Assembly: GCA_902786925.1 (NCBI GenBank)
Contig: CADAEK010000003.1
Span: 62,001 to 126,000 of the forward strand
Origin: an uncultured Bacteroidales bacterium
GTDB lineage: Bacteria > Bacteroidota > Bacteroidia > Bacteroidales > Bacteroidaceae
DNA length: 64,000 nt
Reading direction: 5' to 3'
Part shown: piece after piece, positions 25,098 through 32,333 of the stretch
Layout of the letters: the number at the start of each line of letters is the position of its first letter
How positions within the stretch are numbered: the first letter of the stretch is position 1
Program-made: the position numbers and the translations under genes
The notes under the pieces: generated by a model
Told to the model about the DNA's origin: nothing
Database searches by the model: none
The model's input: the letters and a program-made list of their open reading frames with translations, nothing else

Positions 25098-25156
25098 GAT
25101 TACACTTGCTATTTTAATGTTTTACTATTTACTCTTGAGGGGAACTGCTGGGCAAC

Positions 25157-25696
25157 TTAGGCGGTGTGGTACTGCCGCAATTCTGCACGCAAGGCATGTG
25201 ACTTGCCATCGGTCACTTGATCCATCAACGCCCAGAATCGGGCAGAATGGTCGTGGTGAACGGTGTGGCAAAGCTCATGAAGGATGACGTAGTCCTGCAG
25301 ATGTTCGGGCACTTGCATGAGATAGAGCGAAAGGCTGATGGTGTTTCTTCCCGAACAGGAGCCCCATCGAGTCTTGGAGTCACGGATGGTGAGCCCCTCG
25401 TAATGGAAGCCATGCATATAAGCCAATTCGGCCACACGGCGAGGCAGAAGCGCCTTTGCTTCTCGTCGCATCCGCTCCACATCCTCGGCCGTCACTTGGG
25501 GACGTTCTTTCAGCATCTGCTGCTTCCTCATCAGTGAAGAGCGGAACTTGTCGATGGTGCCCATGACAAAAGCCAACGAAGCGCCCCTGAAGGCGGTTAC
25601 ACGAAGACCGCCAACCTCAGGGCGCATAATGATGCTGCGTGCTCTTGGGTTGACGGTCACCGTCACTGTACCTAATTCTTCATCTTGGTACGTCAT
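25157..25696 (-). CDS. YgjP-like zinc metallopeptidase domain protein (DUF45)
   Basis: The 179-aa protein carries the zinc-binding motif HELCHTVHHDHS near residue 139, with two His and a catalytic Glu in HELCH and a third His downstream. The conserved DSKTRWGSCSGRNTISLSLYLMQVP precedes it (shown here across the motif). This is the arrangement of the YgjP/WLM-like M48-related family, whose substrates are unknown. At 179 aa it is shorter at the N-terminus than E. coli YgjP-type proteins of 160-240 aa would require for concern, so I regard it as complete. It is cytoplasmic, with no signal peptide, and lies 29 bp after the HIT gene. Confidence 0.88.
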   Translation of the reverse strand: MTYQDEELGTVTVTVNPRARSIIMRPEVGGLRVTAFRGASLAFVMGTIDKFRSSLMRKQQMLKERPQVTAEDVERMRREAKALLPRRVAELAYMHGFHYEGLTIRDSKTRWGSCSGRNTISLSLYLMQVPEHLQDYVILHELCHTVHHDHSARFWALMDQVTDGKSHALRAELRQYHTA

Positions 25697-25725
25697 TCGT
25701 TCATCACGCCCAACGGCGTGCGAGT

Positions 25726-26121
25726 TTATTTGGAAAACTCCTGATATATCTTGCTGGCAATCTCCTGCATCTCCTCAGAAGAGAGACTGAGCTTTGGATT
25801 GGCAAAGTTCATGTCCTTCTCGCTCTGCATAGGGATGAGATGGATGTGCGCATGAGGCACTTCAAGCCCTAAAACGGCTTGTCCGACCTTCACACAAGGG
25901 AAAGCAGCCTTGATGGCAACAGCAACCTTCTTGGCAAACACCTCGAAGCGAGCCAGTTCGTCGTCCTCCATATCGAAGATGTAATCAACTTCACGACGGG
26001 GAATAACCAGGGTGTGGCCCTTCACCAGTGGATTGATATCGAGGAATGCGTAAAACTCATCGTTCTCGGCGCATTTATAAGAAGGGATTTCCCCTGCTGC
26101 GATTTTGCTGAAGATGCTCAT
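25726..26121 (-). CDS. HIT family nucleotide hydrolase (HinT-like)
   Basis: HIT proteins hydrolyse or transfer nucleoside phosphoramidates and related compounds. The 131-aa protein begins SIFSKIAAGEIPSYKCAEND, has VIPRREVDYIFDME, and ends its core with the histidine triad HAHIHLIPM near residues 90-98. The Gln/Gly segment VGQAVLGLEVPHAHIHL matches the HinT branch. The ATG is 2 bp after the greA stop codon, so the two genes are co-transcribed and probably coupled in translation. Confidence 0.93.
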   Translation of the reverse strand: MSIFSKIAAGEIPSYKCAENDEFYAFLDINPLVKGHTLVIPRREVDYIFDMEDDELARFEVFAKKVAVAIKAAFPCVKVGQAVLGLEVPHAHIHLIPMQSEKDMNFANPKLSLSSEEMQEIASKIYQEFSK

Positions 26122-26123
26122 AA

Positions 26124-26594
26124 TTATCCGAAACTAATGCTCATGATTTCAAACTTCATCACGCCACGTGGCACAGTCACCTCTGCCACATCGCCCACCT
26201 TCTTGCCCAGAAGTCCCTGTGCAATAGGTGTCTTGATGGAAATCTTGTTCTCACGAAGATTTGCCTCACCCTCGCTCACGATGGTATAGGTGAGTTTCAT
26301 GCCGTTCTCCACATTCTTCAGCTCCACCTTTGACAGAATCTGCACTTCGTCTTTCTTCGTCAATTTGGATGGGTCAAGAATCTTAGTGTCGGCAAGAATA
26401 GCCTTTAACTCTGCAATTTTAGTTTCAAGCTTACCCTGCGCCTCTTTCGCTGCATCATACTCTGCATTCTCTGAGAGGTCGCCCTTTTCACGCGCCTCGG
26501 CAATCTGACGGATCACCTCAGGGCGCTCCACTTCCTCCAATTGCTTAATTTGGGCACGAAGCTTGTCGTAGCCCTCTTGTGACATATAAGCCAT
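26124..26594 (-). CDS. greA: Transcription elongation factor GreA
   Basis: GreA enters the secondary channel of backtracked RNA polymerase and stimulates transcript cleavage. The 156-aa protein has the N-terminal coiled-coil (about residues 5-75), with the acidic tip in EKGDLSENAEYDAAKEAQG, and the C-terminal FKBP-like domain with YTIVSEGEANLRENKISIKT and GLLGKKVGDVAEVTVPRG. The start MAYMSQEGYDKL allows either of two ATG codons. It is the first gene of the greA, HIT, YgjP-like, thioesterase operon. Confidence 0.96.
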   Translation of the reverse strand: MAYMSQEGYDKLRAQIKQLEEVERPEVIRQIAEAREKGDLSENAEYDAAKEAQGKLETKIAELKAILADTKILDPSKLTKKDEVQILSKVELKNVENGMKLTYTIVSEGEANLRENKISIKTPIAQGLLGKKVGDVAEVTVPRGVMKFEIMSISFG

Positions 26595-26709
26595 AATGCT
26601 GTTTCTTGTTTTGGTTTTCTTGTGTTACTAAAAGCGTTTCTTTGAAAGATGAAAAGAAAAAGAATCCCAACACCATTTGATGCTGGAACCCTTCCAATCT
26701 TTTCGTGTG

Positions 26710-26741
26710 CAAAGGTAAGGTTTTTCGCCTATACCACCAAA
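26710..26741 (-). promoter_or_regulatory. Promoter of the greA operon
   Basis: The minus strand reads TTTG (26741-26738), a 20-nt spacer and TACCTTTG (26717-26710), a good Bacteroidetes promoter. The leader to the greA ATG would be about 110 nt. Confidence 0.78.
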
Positions 26742-26828
26742 TTTTTACTCTTTTTTTTACGAGAGTGCGCATAGCGTGAAGAATGAGGAAGTTGCACTAT
26801 CTCTCGCTCTGCCTTGTGTGGCTGTCCA

Positions 26829-28496
26829 CTAAAAGCTTAGGGCTACACCACCCAGCACGTTCACACCCATCTGACGATAGCCCCAATAGCGGTCATACTT
26901 GTAGTCAAACAGGTTGTCACCCTTCACAAACAGAGTACAGGGAAGTTTGACTGGCAGTGTGTAGCGGATGCTTGCACCCAGGTTCAGCATGTTGGGACGC
27001 TCATAGGATGCGCCTATCAGCTCATAATCATACAAGGGTTCGTCGTAGATAGCGAAATCCCAGTCCAAGCCTACATACAAGCCTTTCGTCACTTTGGCAT
27101 CGGCAGTCCAGTCCATCATGAAGACGGGTTTTGTGAACGAGCCCTTCACCCATTCATCATCAATCTTGCTACCCACCATGTTAATCTGGTTCTTGGCCTC
27201 CACCTTCAAGATATCGCCGTAGGCATAAGAGAAATCGGCATTGATATAGAAGTTGCGACGTTTGGCAAACTCCACGCAAGGCATATAGCGTCCATTCTGT
27301 GCAATAGACATCCAATCCAAGGCAGACTTGTTCTTGACCATATCAAGACCCGCATTCAGATGGGCACTAAAGCCGTTGATGCTTTTGATACGGTATCCTA
27401 CACTGACATCAATCTGATGATATTCAGCCTTCATCTTGATGATGCTCTTGTCACTCCATGCCAAATCATCGCTGAACGCGAAATAGGGATGCTCACGAGC
27501 ATAGCGCTGGAAACTGTTGTCGGTCTCATAACTGGATGCCTTTACATACACCTCACTCTGTGGGTCTATACGGTATGACACCCATGCATCGGGGCCAACC
27601 TCGCCACTGGTGCTGGCAAAGAAACCCACTTGTGCACTCAGTTGCTTGCCCACAAACTGATAGTGTGGAGAGAGACGAAGACTGGTGATGCCTTCAAACT
27701 CCGCATTGCCATAAGAGGAACTGAAAAAGCCTAAGCCTAAGCCTACCTGATGCTGCTCTGTAAACTGATACGCACCTACCAGATCCAAATGAACTAATGT
27801 TTCGCCTAACTTCTCCGTCAAAGAGGTCTGGTAGTTTTGGCTGAAGAAATCCACACCACCTTTAGCCTCAACCATGAGGTCCTCTACTTGATAAGGCATC
27901 AAACCAAAGTCTAATGTGCCAAGTACATTGTGTTGCTTGTCCGTATAATTAGTTCCTCCCATGTAGTTGAACACCCGGTTTTCAAAAGCGCCACGTGCAT
28001 ACACGTCTGCACCGCGCTCGATATGGTGATTGTATTTCACGGCTGCCCGATTGCGGTAATCACGGCTGCGCCAATCTTTTACACCATAAAAATTGTTGTT
28101 GCGCACTTTCCCATCAAAGCCTTGCAGCATCAGGCTAACACCCAAAGCATCATCCTCTGTGAGACAGAACTGATACGATGCACTGCCATCCAGTTGTCCA
28201 TGTGTTCCACCTCCCAAATGCACATATCCTTTCTTGTTGCCCTTCACTACCTCTTCTGTGGCATAATCACCTACAGGCTCTTCTGCATAATTGGTAGTAG
28301 GTTGCCCTTCTGTGGCATACTGCATGGTGTAGTGCTTCACTTGCGTCTGTACCGCCTGTGTTTTCACCTCCACCTTCTTGGCATCAGTTACCACGGGTTT
28401 TACCTCGTTGGTCACTTCCACGGTGTTGTTCAACTGTGCCATTGCTGCAAGGCAAGTGAAAAGTGAAATATGAACTGTGAATAATCTATGTTTCAT
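26829..28496 (-). CDS. TonB-dependent-receptor-like outer membrane beta-barrel protein
   Basis: The 555-aa protein has a signal peptide (ending LAAMAQ near residue 20), a short linker with repeated V/T/K/E residues, then a long series of amphipathic strands (for example ALGVSLMLQGFDGKV and NFYINADFSYAYGD) and a terminal strand ending in Phe (VNVLGGVALSF), as in outer membrane barrels. The C-terminal part, TLFVKGDNLFDYKYDRYWGY, is typical of TonB-dependent receptors, but there is no plug domain. It is therefore a plug-less barrel of unknown function. It lies 23 bp downstream of the TPR gene and is probably co-transcribed. The signal peptide is encoded by heptads (about 28451-28480). Confidence 0.8.
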   Translation of the reverse strand: MKHRLFTVHISLFTCLAAMAQLNNTVEVTNEVKPVVTDAKKVEVKTQAVQTQVKHYTMQYATEGQPTTNYAEEPVGDYATEEVVKGNKKGYVHLGGGTHGQLDGSASYQFCLTEDDALGVSLMLQGFDGKVRNNNFYGVKDWRSRDYRNRAAVKYNHHIERGADVYARGAFENRVFNYMGGTNYTDKQHNVLGTLDFGLMPYQVEDLMVEAKGGVDFFSQNYQTSLTEKLGETLVHLDLVGAYQFTEQHQVGLGLGFFSSSYGNAEFEGITSLRLSPHYQFVGKQLSAQVGFFASTSGEVGPDAWVSYRIDPQSEVYVKASSYETDNSFQRYAREHPYFAFSDDLAWSDKSIIKMKAEYHQIDVSVGYRIKSINGFSAHLNAGLDMVKNKSALDWMSIAQNGRYMPCVEFAKRRNFYINADFSYAYGDILKVEAKNQINMVGSKIDDEWVKGSFTKPVFMMDWTADAKVTKGLYVGLDWDFAIYDEPLYDYELIGASYERPNMLNLGASIRYTLPVKLPCTLFVKGDNLFDYKYDRYWGYRQMGVNVLGGVALSF

Positions 28497-28519
28497 AACC
28501 GTTGTCTTCTTTCTTGTTT

Positions 28520-30511
28520 TTACTTCAGTCTTTCTTCTATCATCGCCTTGATATCATCATCTTCTTTGTAGTTTGCCTTGAGCGATTCCAACGTCTGACG
28601 TGCTTCAACGGCACGCTCTTCCGCCTTATAGATATCGCTCAGCAGGATAAAGGCGCGAGCCAACCAGTAGGATTTTCCAATACCTTCATCAATAGCCTTG
28701 TTCAACTGCTGCTCTGCTTGTGCATATTCCCCTGCATCATACAAAGCCTGGGCTGCCAACACTGGAGCCTTGGCCTGTTCTGTCGCGATGGAATCTTGTG
28801 CTGCGGCAATAGAATCTTGAATAGCAATATTGGCTGCCATATTAGCCAACTCTTCGCTGGCTTTCTGTGCATATTCCGTATTGGGGTATCTCATCGCCAA
28901 GTCGCCAAAAGCCGTTGCCGCTTCATCCGTCTTGCCCTGCAACACATAGGCACGTCCTTTCTCATACAAAGCCTTTGCGCCCAATGACGATTGAGTGTAT
29001 TCAGCGTTCATTTGCTGAATCAGCTCCACTTTCTTGTCATAGTTGCCACGAAGCCCTTCTATATAGGCTTGTTGCAGCATGGCGTAGTCGCCCAATGAAT
29101 GGTCCATCTCCTTAGCCTGTCGATAGCAAGCATCTGCCACATCATAGTTGCGCATATTCAGGTAACTGTCGCCCATACGGTTATAAGCATCTGCACGCAT
29201 AGCCTTGCTGCCTTCTGGCATCTCAGCCACTTTCTGGAACTGAGCAATGGCTGCGTTATACTTCTGCAATTTGAATTGCGCGTATCCCAAGCTGTACTGA
29301 GCATAGGCCGCGTTTTTCAGCGCTCCACTTGATGTCTGTGTACCCAGATTCAAAGCTGTATTGAGGTCGTTTGCTGCTTGTGCATAGTTACCCAAACGAT
29401 AATTGCAATCTCCCTTGATATAGAATGATTCAGCATAAGCCTCTACATCTTGGCGGCCCAACCCGACAGACTGTGTGGCATAAGTCAGCGCCTCTTGCAC
29501 ACGGTTTCTGTTCAGTTCCTGTACTGCCAAGTTGTATAGCACCCGCTGCTTGTCGGTTTGCGTATTGGAATCAGGCGTTTGCACCTTGCTGATGGCTTGA
29601 AGCGCTTTGGAGTAATCTTTCTTTGTCATATACACCTCGGTCAGGCACTGTGACACAGGCTTAGCCCACCGTGAGGCAGGAAACTCGCCGAGGAAGCGTT
29701 CCATGACAGATACTGTTTGAGGCGATTTTTGCTCGTGCAGCGTCAAGGCATAATTATAAAGCGACTGTTCGCGCAGAGATGCTTGAGCCGACATGCTTGA
29801 TGCATTCAGGAAGGCTGTCTGCGCCATCTGCTTCTGGCCCTGCTGTAAGGCCGCAAGACCAGCATGCAGCCACGCATTCTGTGCCATTTCATCTTGATTG
29901 CTGCCTGCCGATTCTGTCAGCGTGTTCCACGCACGGTCCCATTGTCCAAGAGTGTAATAGCACATGCCTTGCTTATACTGCGACGTGCGGGTTTTCTCGC
30001 CTGCTTCCAGATAAGAAAGAGCCTGTGCGTACTCACCTTTGTCATACAAGCGTTCTCCTGCCATTCTATACAGCACACCATTGCAGGCACAAGCCTCATC
30101 GCTCAGGTTTGAGAGCGGATAAGCCAATGGTAATTCCAAAGAGCGGCCCTCTTCTTCATCCTCCAGGAATGACAACAAAGCCTCGTCATAGCGCGCTTCC
30201 CTAATGAGCAAATTACGATGGAACACACGCAATGCGTCTGTATACTGCGAGAAAGGATGTTGCTCCACCCAATCACCCATGCGGTCAGCTGTTCCAGACA
30301 CATCCAACACATAATCACATACCAAAAGAAGTGGCATGGCATCTTCATGCCCCTTGCCATTGTCTGTTTCAACTAAAAAAAGTTCCAGCTGTTGCTTGGC
30401 ACCCAGATAATGTCCGTCTGCCAACGCTTTCACTGCCGTACGCTGCGCTTGGGCACTAATTGCCACGCCAGCCATCAGCCACGGCATCAACATTCGTGAA
30501 TACCTCTTCAT
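28520..30511 (-). CDS. Secreted tetratricopeptide repeat protein
   Basis: The 663-aa protein has a signal peptide (LMPWLMAGVAISAQA) and is otherwise almost entirely helical TPR-like repeats, for example LGNYAQAANDLNTALNLGTQT, LQKYNAAIAQFQKVAEMPEGS, MRNYDVADACYRQAKEMDH and KTDEAATAFGDLAMRYPNTEY, each spaced by about 34 residues. Ala, Gln and Tyr at TPR consensus positions are well kept. Such proteins are protein-binding scaffolds. With a barrel gene downstream, a role in outer membrane assembly or in holding partners near the barrel is possible, but this is inferred from neighbours. Confidence 0.88.
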   Translation of the reverse strand: MKRYSRMLMPWLMAGVAISAQAQRTAVKALADGHYLGAKQQLELFLVETDNGKGHEDAMPLLLVCDYVLDVSGTADRMGDWVEQHPFSQYTDALRVFHRNLLIREARYDEALLSFLEDEEEGRSLELPLAYPLSNLSDEACACNGVLYRMAGERLYDKGEYAQALSYLEAGEKTRTSQYKQGMCYYTLGQWDRAWNTLTESAGSNQDEMAQNAWLHAGLAALQQGQKQMAQTAFLNASSMSAQASLREQSLYNYALTLHEQKSPQTVSVMERFLGEFPASRWAKPVSQCLTEVYMTKKDYSKALQAISKVQTPDSNTQTDKQRVLYNLAVQELNRNRVQEALTYATQSVGLGRQDVEAYAESFYIKGDCNYRLGNYAQAANDLNTALNLGTQTSSGALKNAAYAQYSLGYAQFKLQKYNAAIAQFQKVAEMPEGSKAMRADAYNRMGDSYLNMRNYDVADACYRQAKEMDHSLGDYAMLQQAYIEGLRGNYDKKVELIQQMNAEYTQSSLGAKALYEKGRAYVLQGKTDEAATAFGDLAMRYPNTEYAQKASEELANMAANIAIQDSIAAAQDSIATEQAKAPVLAAQALYDAGEYAQAEQQLNKAIDEGIGKSYWLARAFILLSDIYKAEERAVEARQTLESLKANYKEDDDIKAMIEERLK

Positions 30512-30550
30512 GTTTCCTATAGGTTTCGTTTATCAATTAGAATTTCGCCA

Positions 30551-30582
30551 CAAAGATATAACTTTTAATTTATAATTGACAA
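30551..30582 (-). promoter_or_regulatory. Promoter of the TPR/barrel operon
   Basis: The minus strand reads TTG (30582-30580), a 21-nt spacer and TATCTTTG (30558-30551). The -33 TTG lies inside the left heptad arm. Confidence 0.68.
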
Positions 30583-30677
30583 TTGCCAACTGATAATTAG
30601 CCATTTGACACTCGTTTTCATGCTCTAATATAGGTTGAATAGCAAAATTGTTAAGCATCAATTGTCAATTGTCAATT
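30574..30677. repeat. Inverted heptad arms between divergent TPR and nadB promoters
   Basis: AATTGACAATTGCCAACTGA (30574-30593, plus T) and the right arm at 30657-30677 are inverted copies matching at 19 of 21 positions. Each arm is a run of heptads (GACAATT, or CAATTGT on the other strand). Both arms contain the TTG that serves as -33 element of the outward promoter. The 62 bp between them is AT-rich with no recognisable feature. Confidence 0.85.
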
Positions 30678-30692
30678 AAATACCTACCTTTG
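30662..30692 (+). promoter_or_regulatory. Promoter of nadB
   Basis: TTG at 30662-30664 (within the right heptad arm), a 20-nt spacer and TACCTTTG at 30685-30692. The nadB ATG follows 20 bp later. Confidence 0.72.
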
Positions 30693-30712
30693 CATGTCAA
30701 CATTAGCTAATT

Positions 30713-32302
30713 ATGACGAAGAAATACGATTTTCTCATTATCGGCTCAGGTGTAGCCGGTATGAGTTATGCCCTCAAGGTGGCAGAGGCCAAGAAGGGCA
30801 AGATTGCCATCATTTGTAAAACAACACTGGAAGAGGCCAACACGGCAAAGGCTCAAGGCGGTATCGCATCAGTCACCAACCTGTTGGTCGATAATTTTGA
30901 GAAGCACATTGAAGACACCATGATTGCCGGCGACTGGATTAGTGACCCTGAGGCGGTGAAGCAAGTGGTCATGGGTGGTCCCGCTGGCATCAAAGATTTG
31001 CTACGGTGGGGAGTCAACTTCGACAAGAAAGAAGATGGCTCGTTTGACCTGCATCGTGAAGGCGGGCACTCTGAGTTCCGCATTCTGCACCATGCTGATG
31101 ACACGGGTGCAGAGATTCAGCGTGGCTTGATGGAGGCTGTGCGCAACCATCCCGACATTGATGTGCTGGAGAATCATTTTGCGGTGGAAATCATCACCCA
31201 GCACCATCTGGGCATCCGCGTAACACGCCGAACTCCAGACATTGAATGTTACGGAGCTTATGTGCTGAACCCAAAGACAGGAAAGATTGACACGTTCTTG
31301 TCTAAAGTGACACTGATGGCTACAGGTGGAACTGGTGCCATCTACGCCACCACATCCAACCCCAACATCGCTACTGGCGACGGTATTGCTATGGTGTACC
31401 GTGCTAAAGGAAAGGTAAAGGACATGGAGTTTGTGCAGTTCCACCCCACGGTGTTGTTCAACCCTGCCGAAACACATCCTGCTTACCTCATCACTGAAGC
31501 CATGCGTGGCTATGGTGGCATTCTCCGCCTGCCTAATGGCGAGGAATTCATGCAGAAGTATGACGAACGGCTCTCTTTGGCTCCACGCGACATCGTGGCA
31601 CGTGCCATCGACAACGAGATGAAGATTCACGCTCTTGACCACGTTTGCCTGGATGTGACTCATAAAGACCCTGAGGAGACGAAACATCACTTCCCCAACA
31701 TTTACGCCAAGTGTCTCTCTATTGGCATCGACATTACCAAGGAGTACATTCCAGTAGCCCCTTCGGCTCACTACATGTGCGGTGGCATTCAAGTGGACCT
31801 TGATGGCCAGTCAAGCATCAAGCGTCTCTATGCTGTCGGCGAATGTTCCTGCACGGGGTTGCATGGCGGCAACCGTCTGGCATCCAACTCTCTCATTGAA
31901 GCTGTAGTGTATGCTGACGCCGCAGCTAAACATTCACTCGAAGTGATTGACCAATATGAGTTTAACGATAAGGTACCTGCATGGAATGACGAAGGAACCA
32001 TGACGAACGAGGAGAAGGTGCTCATCGCACAAGACGTGAAAGAAGTGGGACAAATCATGTCCACCTATGTAGGCATCGTTCGCTCCGACCTGCGCCTGCA
32101 CCGTGCATGGGAACGTCTTGACTTGCTTTATGAAGAGACCGAACACCTCTTCAAACGAGTGAAGCCCACTCGCGACATCTGCGAGCTCCGCAACATGATT
32201 AATGTGGGCTATCTCATTACCCGTCAAGCGCTCGAACGCAAAGAGAGCCGCGGACTCCATTACACCGTGGATTATGCTAAACACGCATTAGACAAGAAAT
32301 AA
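30713..32302 (+). CDS. nadB: L-aspartate oxidase NadB
   Basis: NadB oxidises L-aspartate to iminoaspartate with FAD, the first step of de novo NAD synthesis. The 529-aa protein has the FAD-binding start FLIIGSGVAGMSYALKVAEA and the family segments AKAQGGIASV, HREGGHSEFRILHHADDTG, TGGTGAIYATTSNPNIATGDG, FVQFHPTVLF, HYMCGGIQVDLDG, GECSCTGLHGGNRLASNSL and a helical C-terminal domain. Next-step genes nadA and nadC are not in the window. It has its own promoter, shared in layout with the divergent TPR gene. Confidence 0.95.
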   Translation: MTKKYDFLIIGSGVAGMSYALKVAEAKKGKIAIICKTTLEEANTAKAQGGIASVTNLLVDNFEKHIEDTMIAGDWISDPEAVKQVVMGGPAGIKDLLRWGVNFDKKEDGSFDLHREGGHSEFRILHHADDTGAEIQRGLMEAVRNHPDIDVLENHFAVEIITQHHLGIRVTRRTPDIECYGAYVLNPKTGKIDTFLSKVTLMATGGTGAIYATTSNPNIATGDGIAMVYRAKGKVKDMEFVQFHPTVLFNPAETHPAYLITEAMRGYGGILRLPNGEEFMQKYDERLSLAPRDIVARAIDNEMKIHALDHVCLDVTHKDPEETKHHFPNIYAKCLSIGIDITKEYIPVAPSAHYMCGGIQVDLDGQSSIKRLYAVGECSCTGLHGGNRLASNSLIEAVVYADAAAKHSLEVIDQYEFNDKVPAWNDEGTMTNEEKVLIAQDVKEVGQIMSTYVGIVRSDLRLHRAWERLDLLYEETEHLFKRVKPTRDICELRNMINVGYLITRQALERKESRGLHYTVDYAKHALDKK

Positions 32303-32333
32303 AACAACGACTATAAAACAACAAAAACTATCA

